Positions 35,642-44,092 of a DNA stretch of 60,864 bases are shown here, piece by piece. Both the position numbers and the translations under genes were made by a program. Source of the stretch: Bacteroidaceae bacterium (lineage in GTDB: Bacteria; Bacteroidota; Bacteroidia; Bacteroidales; Bacteroidaceae); assembly GCA_017548075.1 (NCBI GenBank), contig JAFYNL010000062.1, forward strand, positions 1-60,864, in the 5' to 3' direction. Each line of letters opens with the position of its first letter. Positions within the stretch are counted from its first letter, which is position 1. Under the pieces are notes generated by a model, which did not search any database, was not told where the DNA came from, and worked only from the letters and a program-made list of their open reading frames with translations.

Positions 35642-36901
35642 ATGAAGAAAGTCTTTCTGATAATTCTCATACTTCTTGCTCCTCTGGGGCTTAATGCAGC
35701 CGACAAGAAGGCCAAGCAACCCAAGCAAGAGAAGCCAAAGCAGGAGAAGCTAGCTACACTCTACAAGAACGCAAGGAACGCCATCAAGAACTTTAGCGGT
35801 CAGGATGCTGCCAAGAATGCGTTGCTTGGTGCTCTTGCGCGCCCAGAGCTGAACAACAAGCAGAAAGCAAAAATCTACTATTCCGCAGCCCAGCTCGAAG
35901 AGTCGCTCAATGCTGTAGAGAACAGAAAGGCTTTCCTGAAACAAGCCTACGATACTGCGGCTTTCTTCAACAAACTCTGCGATATGTATGGGCAGTTGCG
36001 CCTCTGCGATAGTGTGGACCTTGCTCCAGATGCACAGGGAAACATCCGTCCTCGCATGCAGAAGAAGACCAATTCGCTCAGGAACAAGCATCGTCGCAAC
36101 ATTCTGGGTGGCGGAAAGTACTTCCTCTCCAAGAAGAACTATGCCGCAGCCTATCCCTTCTTCGACAACTATTGCTCCTACACAGGCAAGGAACAAATTG
36201 ATACAATTGTCCATCAGGCCGAACTTTGGGCAACCCTCTCTGCTTTCCAAGTCGAGAATTACAACGGGACTATTAAGCATGTGGACAAGGCCATTGATTT
36301 TGCCGATGCTGAAACGGCTCCCATTTTGCAGGAGTACAAGGCGCGTTCCTATTCGAAACTAGGGAACGATAGTGCCTGGGTTGCTTCTCTTAAACAAGGA
36401 ATCCAGAATTATCCTAAGCACGATTGGTTCTTTGTTCAATTGTCGGACTGGTATCAGGCTCATCGGAACTTCGCTGAGGAGCGAAACCTTGCAGACGAGC
36501 TTACGAAGCGAATGGGCGATAAGGCTATCTATATGTATGCCAAGTCGAAGAGCTATCTTTCACAAGGCGACTACTCGGCTTGCATAGCTTATGCAGACAG
36601 TACAATCCAGTTGGACGAGAACTTTGCAGATGCCTATTATAACAAAGGTATAAGTTATCTCAATTTGGCCGTCATTTCGCAGGAGATGAGTACAAAGGAT
36701 GTGAACGATCCGAAGTATGCCGAGGACAAGCAACGGACGCAAGAACTCTACAGGCAAGCACAACCTTGCATGGAAATGGTTCGCAAGCTGCAGCCTGACA
36801 GGCAGGACCGTTGGGCTTCGCCGCTCTATCGCATCTACCTCAACCTCAACCTTGGGGACGAGTTCAACGAGATAGACCGTTTGCTCAATCCAAAGCAATA
36901 A
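35642..36901 (+). CDS. Exported TPR-like protein, relative of the preceding gene product
   Basis: A 419-residue protein with a signal peptide (first 19 residues, ending LNAA) and a Lys-rich stretch (DKKAKQPKQEKPKQEKLATL). Helical repeats such as AKSYLSQGDYSACIAYADS and NFADAYYNKGISYLNLA are TPR-like. Its end (REAPL-like DRWASPLYRIYLNLNLGDEF) resembles the end of the neighbour, suggesting an old duplication. Start ATG 35642 is one base after the upstream stop, implying coupled translation. Followed by a bidirectional terminator. Confidence 0.8.
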   Translation: MKKVFLIILILLAPLGLNAADKKAKQPKQEKPKQEKLATLYKNARNAIKNFSGQDAAKNALLGALARPELNNKQKAKIYYSAAQLEESLNAVENRKAFLKQAYDTAAFFNKLCDMYGQLRLCDSVDLAPDAQGNIRPRMQKKTNSLRNKHRRNILGGGKYFLSKKNYAAAYPFFDNYCSYTGKEQIDTIVHQAELWATLSAFQVENYNGTIKHVDKAIDFADAETAPILQEYKARSYSKLGNDSAWVASLKQGIQNYPKHDWFFVQLSDWYQAHRNFAEERNLADELTKRMGDKAIYMYAKSKSYLSQGDYSACIAYADSTIQLDENFADAYYNKGISYLNLAVISQEMSTKDVNDPKYAEDKQRTQELYRQAQPCMEMVRKLQPDRQDRWASPLYRIYLNLNLGDEFNEIDRLLNPKQ

Positions 36902-36918
36902 GCTAGAAAGACGCAACA

Positions 36919-36950
36919 AAAAAGGAAGCTTCAAAACGAGGCTTCCTTTT
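36919..36950. terminator. Bidirectional terminator
   Basis: AAAAGGAAGC and GCTTCCTTTT form a 10-base perfect stem around an 11-base loop, between the TPR gene and gldE. Confidence 0.85.
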
Positions 36951-36957
36951 CTTTTTC

Positions 36958-38280
36958 CTATTCGTCGTTGTGAACGATGACCTTAACTTTCACGATTCTT
37001 CGCTGGTCAACCTCAAGCACATCGAAGGTGAAACGCTTGTACTCGATGCGTTCTCCTTGCACAGGGAACTCGCCCTTAATCTCGAGCAAAAGTCCCGCTA
37101 AGGTTTCTGCCTCGCCTTCAACCGTCTCGAAGTACTCGTCATCAAGCCCAAGAATCTTGGTGAAGTCGGACATTAGCGTCTTTGCCTCGAAGATATAAGT
37201 ATTCTGATTGAGGCGCTGGTAGGGCTTTTCCTCATCATCGTACTCATCATTTATCTCGCCCACAATCTCTTCCAAAATGTCCTCCATAGTGACGATTCCG
37301 CTCGTTCCTCCAAACTCATCCACCACAATGGCAATGTGCACTTTGTTTGCTTGGAAGTCTCGAAGCAGGTCGTCCACCATTTTTGTCTCAGGCACAAAGT
37401 AGGCTGGGCGAATGAGAGTCTGCCAGCGGAAGCCCTGAGGCTTGCCGAGATGGGGCAGGAGGTCCTTGATGTAGAGCACGCCCTTGATGTTGTCTTGTGT
37501 GTCCTTATAGACGGGAATTCGGCTGTAATTGTTCGCCACAATGCAGGCAAGCACGTCCTTGAAGGAAGCCTTCATGTCGAGGTCCACAATATCCACGCGG
37601 CTCGTCATAATCTCCTTCACCATCTCTCCGCCGAAACGGATAATGCCCTTCAGCATATTGCTCTCTTCCGCAATGTCCTTCTTGTCAGTTAGCTCCATTG
37701 CTTTCTCCAAGTCGTCCACAGTCAGCAAGTCTTCCTCGTAGTTTGCAAACCGCTTTGTAATGACTTTGCTTCGGATGAGGAGTTTGCTCATGGGCCAGAA
37801 GATTTTGCTCAGAACCTGCAGCTTTGGAGCTGCGAATCGGCAGAAAGCGAGGGCATGCTGGGCACTATAAATCTTAGGAATGATTTCGCCAAAGAGCAAG
37901 AGCAGGAAGGTGAGCAGAACCGTCATCACAATGAACTCGAGCCATACGGCCTGCCCGAAGTCGATTGTTTTGTCGAAGCAGAAGTAGAGGATGATGATGA
38001 CGGCCACATTCACTAGGTTGTTACTGATGAGAATGGTGGCGAGAAGTCGTTCGCTATCATTAAGCAAGGAGGCCACTTTCTCGTCGGCTGGGTGCTTTTC
38101 TTCCTCTATTGCACTCCTGTCGCTTGGTGTTAGACTGAAGAACGCAATCTCGCTTGCCGAGACGAAACCCGAGCAAAGAAGCAGAATGAAGACAATTCCG
38201 AAAGCAATCCAGACACCCAAAGTGGGCATTTGGAAGCTGACGGTACAGATGGAATCGATAATCTCTTGCCAGTTGAACAT
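36958..38280 (-). CDS. gldE: GldE-like CNNM/CBS-domain membrane protein
   Basis: A 440-residue inner-membrane protein. An N-terminal CNNM (DUF21) domain with four hydrophobic segments (SGFVSASEIAFFSL is typical) is followed by a CBS pair (about 215-335, TSRVDIVDLD and VVDEFGGTSGIVTMEDILEE) and a CorC/HlyC C-terminal domain. Position directly after ssb is the usual place of gldE, a gene first linked to gliding and type IX secretion; related proteins move magnesium or other divalent ions. The precise role is not certain. Confidence 0.87.
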   Translation of the reverse strand: MFNWQEIIDSICTVSFQMPTLGVWIAFGIVFILLLCSGFVSASEIAFFSLTPSDRSAIEEEKHPADEKVASLLNDSERLLATILISNNLVNVAVIIILYFCFDKTIDFGQAVWLEFIVMTVLLTFLLLLFGEIIPKIYSAQHALAFCRFAAPKLQVLSKIFWPMSKLLIRSKVITKRFANYEEDLLTVDDLEKAMELTDKKDIAEESNMLKGIIRFGGEMVKEIMTSRVDIVDLDMKASFKDVLACIVANNYSRIPVYKDTQDNIKGVLYIKDLLPHLGKPQGFRWQTLIRPAYFVPETKMVDDLLRDFQANKVHIAIVVDEFGGTSGIVTMEDILEEIVGEINDEYDDEEKPYQRLNQNTYIFEAKTLMSDFTKILGLDDEYFETVEGEAETLAGLLLEIKGEFPVQGERIEYKRFTFDVLEVDQRRIVKVKVIVHNDE

Positions 38281-38292
38281 GATGAGTATCGT

Positions 38293-38652
38293 TTATGAAA
38301 TCTGCTCAGGTTCAGCCGTTTGTGCCTTTGGAGTGAGCATCTCCATTGAGTCTGCCCAAATCTCCGTCACATAACGCTTCATGCCGTTTCTGTCGTCGTA
38401 GCTTCTTGTGCGAATCTGTCCTTCTATGAAGAGCTTGTCGCCCTTGTGGACGTACTTCTCTATGACCTCGGCCAAACCTCGCCAAAGTATGATATTGTGC
38501 CATTCTGTCCGCTCTGGCACCTCAGTTCCGTCTTTCAGTTTGTAGGCTCGTTCTGTGGTTGCAAGCAAGACGCTAGCCACGCAAACCCCTCTGTCGACGT
38601 ACTTCACCTCGGGTTCCTTGCCGACGTTTCCTATAAGCATTACCTTATTCAT
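38293..38652 (-). CDS. ssb: Single-stranded DNA-binding protein
   Basis: A 119-residue OB-fold protein that coats single-stranded DNA in replication and repair. It begins MNKVMLIGNVGKEPEVKY and has TEWHNIILWRGLAEVIEKYV, KGDKLFIEGQIRTRSY and YVTEIWADSMEML. It is short, and its end (AEPEQIS) lacks the acidic DDDxPF tip that recruits partner proteins, as in several secondary SSBs. It lies 12 bases before gldE in one transcript. A -7 element (TAATTTTG, minus strand) lies near 38682. Confidence 0.92.
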   Translation of the reverse strand: MNKVMLIGNVGKEPEVKYVDRGVCVASVLLATTERAYKLKDGTEVPERTEWHNIILWRGLAEVIEKYVHKGDKLFIEGQIRTRSYDDRNGMKRYVTEIWADSMEMLTPKAQTAEPEQIS

Positions 38653-38732
38653 AGTCTAGTCTTTTTGTGTTTTACCTGCACAAAATTATAAAAAAGTTTT
38701 GGATTAGGGGGCAGAGATTCAAGATTATTTTG

Positions 38733-38740
38733 TATTTTTG
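38733..38740 (+). promoter_or_regulatory. -7 element of the nuclease/phosphatase-fold gene
   Basis: TATTTTTG fits TAnnTTTG and lies 21 bases before ATG 38762. Confidence 0.5.
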
Positions 38741-38761
38741 TGCAAACAAACCAGTAGAATC

Positions 38762-39622
38762 ATGAAGAAATATCTGCTTTTTTTACTTGTGGCTTTAATG
38801 CCGATGATGTCTCTCTCTGCCAAGAAACACGAGCCTGCCAAGCTTCGTTGGTGTACCTTCAACATTCGTTTGCAAAACGATGGAGACGAGAATGCTGGCG
38901 TGGGTTGGAGCGTTCGAAAGGACAGAGTGGCCAACTACATTAAGAAGAACAAAATCCAAATTGTGGGAATGCAGGAAGTCCTCCATGCTCAGCTCGAGGA
39001 TTTGCTTGCCCGTTTGCCTGAATACGACTACGTTGGAGTGGGGCGGACAGATGGAGCTACGAAGGGAGAATATACGCCCATCTTCTTCCTGAAGGACAAG
39101 TTTCAGGTTCTTGAGAAAGGCAATTTCTGGTTGAGCGAAACGCCTGAGGTTCCTGGCTCAAAGGGTTGGGATGCGGCTCTGGAACGAGTGGCCAGCTATG
39201 CTAAGCTCAAGGACAAGCAGACGGGAAAGGTCTTCATGGCCGTCAATACGCATTTCGACCATGTGGGAGTTACGGCTCGCCGAGAGAGTGCAAAGCTCAT
39301 CATGAAGAAGATAAAGAAGATTGTCGGCAAGAAGCCTGCGGTTGTGACGGGAGATTTCAACGTTACGGAGGCTGACGAAGCTTATACCACCATGACGACA
39401 AGCAAGTTCCGCATGAACGATGCCTACCACATGACCACCAACCACACAGGCGCCACATACACTTGGCACCAGTTCTGCCAACTCCCGCCAAACAGACGCG
39501 AGAAGATTGACTTCATCTTCATCACCCCAACCATCAAGGTCAGTCATACCCACATCGAGGAGCCGAATCCCCAAGCTCTGCTTACTGACCACAACCCTCA
39601 TTGGGCAGACCTTGAGTTCTAA
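38762..39622 (+). CDS. Exported endonuclease/exonuclease/phosphatase-family protein
   Basis: A 286-residue protein with a signal peptide (first 21 residues, ending SLSA). Family residues are all visible: Asn in TFNIRLQND, Glu in GMQEVL, His in NTHFDHVG, Asp-x-Asn in VTGDFNVTE, and the final Asp-His in LLTDHNPHWADL. Members hydrolyse phosphodiester or phosphomonoester bonds of nucleic acids, lipids or inositols; the substrate cannot be told. Start set at ATG 38762 to open the signal peptide. Confidence 0.88.
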   Translation: MKKYLLFLLVALMPMMSLSAKKHEPAKLRWCTFNIRLQNDGDENAGVGWSVRKDRVANYIKKNKIQIVGMQEVLHAQLEDLLARLPEYDYVGVGRTDGATKGEYTPIFFLKDKFQVLEKGNFWLSETPEVPGSKGWDAALERVASYAKLKDKQTGKVFMAVNTHFDHVGVTARRESAKLIMKKIKKIVGKKPAVVTGDFNVTEADEAYTTMTTSKFRMNDAYHMTTNHTGATYTWHQFCQLPPNRREKIDFIFITPTIKVSHTHIEEPNPQALLTDHNPHWADLEF

Positions 39623-39631
39623 CGTGGGTTG

Positions 39632-39723
39632 ATTCCAAACGTAACGTAGTTAAAATCCAAACTTAACGTGTGTCGTTGGCAAACTTAACGTGTTACGTTG
39701 ACCAACTTCACGTGTGATGTTTT
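39632..39723. repeat. Intergenic 22-base repeat cluster, copy at 39.6 kb
   Basis: Four degenerate units with core TTAACGTGT spaced about 22 bases apart, placed between convergent genes. The part 39647-39677 is the perfect reverse complement of 18949-18979. Confidence 0.8.
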
Positions 39724-39737
39724 GAAACGCTCCACAA

Positions 39738-39780
39738 ATAAAAAGGGCAAGTCTCGATTTGAGTCCTGCCCTTTATTGTT
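39738..39780. terminator. Bidirectional terminator
   Basis: AAAGGGCA and TGCCCTTT form an 8-base stem with an inner CTC/GAG pair, between convergent genes. Confidence 0.8.
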
Positions 39781-42212
39781 TACTTCCAACTGAGGAGCCT
39801 TCCTATCTGGTCGTAGAGGCTTGCCCAATGTGCTCGGCTTTCCGCATCTGGAGCACTCTGGCTGGCAGCCTTTGTCTTCTTCTCCAACTGTTGAAGGGTA
39901 TAGAGGACTGCGGGACGAACTGCCTGATTGCCGTTTCCATAAGCTCTGGTCAAGTGCATGAGCATGGTGTTCTGCAGGGCAACTCTATAGGGAGAGACTT
40001 TCTTGTTGGTATCAAGCTCTGTGAAAATCATCTTGGTCAGGTCGGCAAGATAAGCCTGAGGCTTGTAGAGGTCGTTCAGGTCCTCGAGCCTATTCATCAG
40101 GTTTGTCACTACGGAACTGCCTACGCTATTGGTCAACTGTTGCGGGTCACTTGAGAGTCGACGAGCATAAATCATGTCGCGAAGCCAAATGGGCTCAGTC
40201 AAAACCTGCTCGTTGATGAAGTTGAGGGCTGCTTTCTGCTTTTCGAGAGGCTGGGGAACATAAACATCTGCAGTCGAACCCTTTGGCTGATAGTTAATCC
40301 GATAGCCGCCAATATTGCGAGTTACATGCCCCATATAACGAAGGAATTGCGTGCGTATGTGGCTGTACATCACTTCGATATCGTCCCAATAAAGGTCCTT
40401 CTCGTTGTCTTGAGTCCATTCAGGAAGCTTTTTAATCTCGCGCTTCAGGTTCAGGATGCCATAATAACTTGCCTTAACTGCATCGTCTCCAAGGTCTTCT
40501 GTCTGCCTTCTTGGGTCAAAACGACCTTCGAAACTCTCTCCATCGCCCCACCAAAGACGCTTGTTCTTCTGGGCTTGGAGCACCATAGGCTCAAGCATTT
40601 TGTGGTCCTCATCCTCGTCTTTTGCATCGAGCATAGGGGTATAGCCCCACTTGATTGCCCATTTGTCGTAGTCGTTAATACGGGGGAAGATGCCGATTCG
40701 CGAGATGCCGTCCTCTGGTTGAGCAACATAATTGAATCGAGCATAGTCCATAATAGAGGGAGTATGGCCGTTAGCCTCCACCCAAGCCTTATCCCTGAGA
40801 GAGTCCACAGGCACAGTAGAACTGCTTCCAAAGTTGTGACGAAGGCCAAGAGTATGTCCTACCTCATGACTTGAAACAAAGCGAATCAACTGGCCCATCA
40901 GTTCCTCGTCGTAGTTCATCTTCTGTGCGGCTTCGTCTATACTGCTGCATTGAACCATATACCAGTTGTGAACGAGGCTCATCACATTGTGGTACCAACA
41001 GATATGACTCTCGAGAATCTCACCACTTCTTGGGTCGTGAACATTCGGTCCATAAGCATTTTCGATGGGACTTGCCAGGTATCGGATGCAACTGTAGCGA
41101 GCGTCTTCCATGCTCATGGTTGAGTCATTCTCAGGCCACTCCTCAGCTCGAATGGCGTTCTTGAAGCCCGCTTTCTCGAAAGCTTTCTGCCAATCGTTCA
41201 CACCCATAATGAGATACTTCCTCCATTGCTTGGGAGTAGCGGGGTCTATATAATAGATGATGGGCTTGATAGGCTCCACGAGTTCGCCTCTCTTCATCTT
41301 TTCCACATCTTCTGGACGAGGTTCGAGTCTCCATCTTGTTACGAAAGTCTTGCCCTCAACCCTTTGCTGGTCGTCGGTATAGCTTGTGTAACTGTCTGTG
41401 AAGTAGCCGACTCTGGGGTCGTAATAACGCTTCATCATGGGCTTCTCAGGCAGGAGGACGAAGCTGATATTCAGGCCGAAAGTTGCCTTCCCAGTTCTGC
41501 TTGTTGCAGCCATTCTGCTTGTTCCGCCACCATTATACGTTTTAATCGTGCGAACCTCAGTATTCATGGGGAACGACTTGATGTCCTCAATGTAGCTCAT
41601 CTCGCCAACGAGTCCTTGCAGAGAGAAGCCGTCCTTAACCGCTTTGGGCAGTCCCATAGCAGGATTGTCGCCGTTGAAGAACTGAGAGACCTTAATCTTG
41701 TAGAGTTTGTTGTTGTGGCTCTCCACCTTGAACGAACCGATGATGGGGTTCTCGTTGCTGATTGTGATGGCGCGATTGATGTTCTCTGCAGTATCTGCCA
41801 CATTGACGAAGAGGCGCGAACGAAGCAGAAGCTGGTCGTCTGGAGCCACCTGGAAATAGACGGTTTGCTGGTTAACTTGCTCGCCACCGAACTTTCCGAT
41901 GCCTGCAGGAGTTGAGGTATAGCGGACAGTTGTCAGGAATTCCCTACCAATCAGACTGTCGGGAATCTCGAAGAACCACTCGTTCTTCAGCTTGGTTACG
42001 TTGAAGAGACCTTTTCTGTCAACACTTGGCTTCTCCACTTTAGCCGAGTCTTTCGGGGCAGGTTGATTGCCCTTGTTCTTCTTTCCGAAGAGTTTCTTTT
42101 TGCCCTTCTTCGTTTGTTCTGTCTTAGGTTTTTCCTGTTTGTTCTTTGCCAAAGCTGGCGTTCCTACTGTCAGAGATGCTGCGAGAAGTAGGCAGAGATA
42201 AGTTGATTTCAT
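39780..42212 (-). CDS. Zinc-dependent metalloprotease (HExGHxxGxRH type, DUF5117/DUF5118-like)
   Basis: An 810-residue exported protein. Signal peptide to about residue 22, then a Lys-rich linker, a beta-rich N-terminal domain, and the catalytic domain with HEVGHTLGLRHN at about residues 447-458 (three zinc ligands, with the Glu as base). SIMDYARFNYVAQPEDG contains the Met-turn. This matches large Bacteroidetes metzincin-like proteases of unknown target. It is a single leftward gene ending in a bidirectional terminator; no clear promoter consensus was found upstream. Confidence 0.9.
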   Translation of the reverse strand: MKSTYLCLLLAASLTVGTPALAKNKQEKPKTEQTKKGKKKLFGKKNKGNQPAPKDSAKVEKPSVDRKGLFNVTKLKNEWFFEIPDSLIGREFLTTVRYTSTPAGIGKFGGEQVNQQTVYFQVAPDDQLLLRSRLFVNVADTAENINRAITISNENPIIGSFKVESHNNKLYKIKVSQFFNGDNPAMGLPKAVKDGFSLQGLVGEMSYIEDIKSFPMNTEVRTIKTYNGGGTSRMAATSRTGKATFGLNISFVLLPEKPMMKRYYDPRVGYFTDSYTSYTDDQQRVEGKTFVTRWRLEPRPEDVEKMKRGELVEPIKPIIYYIDPATPKQWRKYLIMGVNDWQKAFEKAGFKNAIRAEEWPENDSTMSMEDARYSCIRYLASPIENAYGPNVHDPRSGEILESHICWYHNVMSLVHNWYMVQCSSIDEAAQKMNYDEELMGQLIRFVSSHEVGHTLGLRHNFGSSSTVPVDSLRDKAWVEANGHTPSIMDYARFNYVAQPEDGISRIGIFPRINDYDKWAIKWGYTPMLDAKDEDEDHKMLEPMVLQAQKNKRLWWGDGESFEGRFDPRRQTEDLGDDAVKASYYGILNLKREIKKLPEWTQDNEKDLYWDDIEVMYSHIRTQFLRYMGHVTRNIGGYRINYQPKGSTADVYVPQPLEKQKAALNFINEQVLTEPIWLRDMIYARRLSSDPQQLTNSVGSSVVTNLMNRLEDLNDLYKPQAYLADLTKMIFTELDTNKKVSPYRVALQNTMLMHLTRAYGNGNQAVRPAVLYTLQQLEKKTKAASQSAPDAESRAHWASLYDQIGRLLSWK

Positions 42213-42481
42213 TTACTAGGTTTTTTGTGAAAATTTCTGCAAATTTACGAATTAGCGAGCGAACCACCAAATTTCGGATGTCTTTTTAAAGTTCTTTTGC
42301 AAACGAGGCTAAGGTCGTGGGCAAATTAGGTTAAGGTAGTTGGCAAACTTAACGTGTTAAGTTGGCGAAGTTAACGTGTTAAGATTGCAATCGTAACGTG
42401 TTATGTTTGGCATCGTAACTGAGGTCTCCCCAAAACTTCGGAAGTGACATAATATAATAATGTGTAAAATTTTGCTTCTTC
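42213..42481. other. Divergent intergenic region with repeat cluster
   Basis: The gap between the protease and aldolase genes. The repeat at 42311-42420 fills its middle. No small gene was found. Confidence 0.5.
42311..42420. repeat. Intergenic 22-base repeat cluster, copy at 42.3 kb
   Basis: The most regular copy: three to four 22-base units, each with the core TAACGTGTTA. The run 42392-42412 is identical to 30452-30472. Confidence 0.8.
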
Positions 42482-42515
42482 TTGCACCATACATGAATAA
42501 AAAATGCTATATTTG
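42482..42515 (+). promoter_or_regulatory. Candidate promoter of the sugar operon
   Basis: TATATTTG at 42508-42515 fits the -7 element; TTG at 42482-42484 is 23 bases upstream, one more than usual. It lies 24 bases before the aldolase start. Confidence 0.55.
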
Positions 42516-42539
42516 TAGTCAGAAAAAGCCTAATCTATC

Positions 42540-43373
42540 ATGTTAGTTACACTAAGTGAAATACTGAAAGACGCTAATGAGCGGCATTATGCGGTTGGTG
42601 CCTTCAACTGCCTGAGCCTTGAGAATGTAATGGGAGCACTCGAGGCTGCAGAAGAGTTACGCTCCCCAATCATCCTGCAACTTGCTGAGGTTCAGTTCCC
42701 TGAGGCTCCTATGGAACTGATGGCTCCGCTTTATCTGGAGGCTGCAAAAAGGGCGTCTGTCCCAGTTTGTGTGCATTTAGACCACGGACAAAGCCTTGAA
42801 ACTTGCGTGCGAGCCATTCGTCTTGGCTTCACTTCAGTCATGTTCGATGGAGCAACTCTGCCTTTCGAGGAGAATGTAGCCGTTACAAAAGAGGTGACGC
42901 GAATTGCCAAAGCTGCTGGAGTTGATGTGGAAGCCGAGCTGGGAAAGGTGGGCAACTCAGGCGTTGATATTGCAGATGTCTTTACGGATGTTGAGGAATC
43001 AGTCCGCTTTGTCCAAGCCACGGGAATTGATGCGCTTGCGGTTGCGATAGGTAATCTGCATGGGCATTATGTTCACACGCCACAGCTGAACATCCAGAGA
43101 CTTATCGAGATTCATGAAGCGAACCGTTTGCCTCTTGTCCTTCATGGAGGTAGCGGAACGAGTGTTGAAGACTTCAAGGCTTGCATCCATAATGGTATCT
43201 GCAAGATAAATGTTGCGACAGCCATTCAGCGAGGCATTATGAAGCGCATCAAGGAGCGTCTCAATCAGAAGCCCGACGAAGAATATGTGCCCCTCAAACA
43301 AGTGATGATAGACGCTTCGAAGGAAGTCGTGAAGGAACACATCCTACTTTTTGAAAGCAATAACAGAATCTAA
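42540..43373 (+). CDS. Class II ketose-bisphosphate aldolase
   Basis: A 277-residue zinc-dependent aldolase of the fructose/tagatose-bisphosphate type. Zinc-ligand and active-site blocks: VHLDHGQSLETC, GFTSVMFDGATLPFEEN, DVEAELGKVG, IGNLHGHY, LHGGSGT and KINVATAIQRG. It would split a ketose phosphate into dihydroxyacetone phosphate and an aldehyde. It starts an operon with a lyxose/mannose-type isomerase (11-base gap) and a PfkB kinase, so the three could form one catabolic route. Confidence 0.92.
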   Translation: MLVTLSEILKDANERHYAVGAFNCLSLENVMGALEAAEELRSPIILQLAEVQFPEAPMELMAPLYLEAAKRASVPVCVHLDHGQSLETCVRAIRLGFTSVMFDGATLPFEENVAVTKEVTRIAKAAGVDVEAELGKVGNSGVDIADVFTDVEESVRFVQATGIDALAVAIGNLHGHYVHTPQLNIQRLIEIHEANRLPLVLHGGSGTSVEDFKACIHNGICKINVATAIQRGIMKRIKERLNQKPDEEYVPLKQVMIDASKEVVKEHILLFESNNRI

Positions 43374-43384
43374 AACTATACAAC

Positions 43385-44062
43385 ATGAAAAGGAGTGAGA
43401 TTAATCAAATCATTCGTGAGGCTAAGGAATTCCTGGCTTCGCGACAGTTTATTTTGCCTGAATGGTCGGAATGGAGCGTAGCAGATTGGAAGGCAAATCG
43501 TGACAAAGTGGATTACATCATAGAGCGTATGCTCGGATGGGACATAACTGACTTTGGCTCAGGGGATTTCAAGACTTGCGGTCTCTTCCTCTTTACCATC
43601 AGAAACGGCAAGTATGGCGTCGATAAGAAGCCTTATGCGGAGAAGATTATGATTGTGGAGGAGAATCAGGAAACGCCGATGCATTTCCATTGGAGCAAGA
43701 TGGAGGACATTATCAATCGTGGTGGCGGAAACCTTGTTATCGAGCTTTATAATGCTGACAAGAATGAAGGGTTTGCCGATACGCCTGTTCATTATCGCGT
43801 AGATGGTATTGAGCATACGATGGAGCCTGGTGGTAAGGTTATCCTGAAGCCTGGTCAGAGCATCTGCATGGAGCAGTATCTCTACCATCGTTTCTATGGT
43901 GAGCCAGGCAAGGGCAAAGTGATGGTGGGCGAAGTCAGCCAGTGTAATGATGATACGACGGACAATCGCTTCTATGCTCCTGTTGGCCGCTTCCCAGAAA
44001 TTGAAGAGGATGAGCAGCCCTTACATCTGCTTTGCTCGGACTATCCGAAGTTCCTTGTTTAG
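43385..44062 (+). CDS. D-lyxose/D-mannose ketol-isomerase family protein
   Basis: A 225-residue cupin-fold enzyme. The metal-binding block MHFHWSKMEDIINRGGGNLV, the preceding PYAEKIMIVEE, the His of YLYHRFYGEP and PVGRFPEIEEDE are typical of the D-lyxose isomerase family (DUF1498-like), which interconverts D-lyxose and D-xylulose and often D-mannose and D-fructose. In the operon it would make the ketose for the kinase encoded next. Likely homodimer with Mn or Zn. Confidence 0.85.
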   Translation: MKRSEINQIIREAKEFLASRQFILPEWSEWSVADWKANRDKVDYIIERMLGWDITDFGSGDFKTCGLFLFTIRNGKYGVDKKPYAEKIMIVEENQETPMHFHWSKMEDIINRGGGNLVIELYNADKNEGFADTPVHYRVDGIEHTMEPGGKVILKPGQSICMEQYLYHRFYGEPGKGKVMVGEVSQCNDDTTDNRFYAPVGRFPEIEEDEQPLHLLCSDYPKFLV

Positions 44063-44067
44063 TTCAT

Positions 44068-44092
44068 AGTTCATAATTCAGAGTTCATAGTT
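44068..44092. repeat. AGTTCATA-type short tandem repeat between operon genes
   Basis: Degenerate repeats of AGTTCATA / AATTCAGAG fill the space between the isomerase stop and the kinase start. Confidence 0.55.

Noticed and set aside
42311-42420. 22-base units considered as a CRISPR-like array
   Set aside because: Units are directly adjacent and degenerate, without unique spacers.
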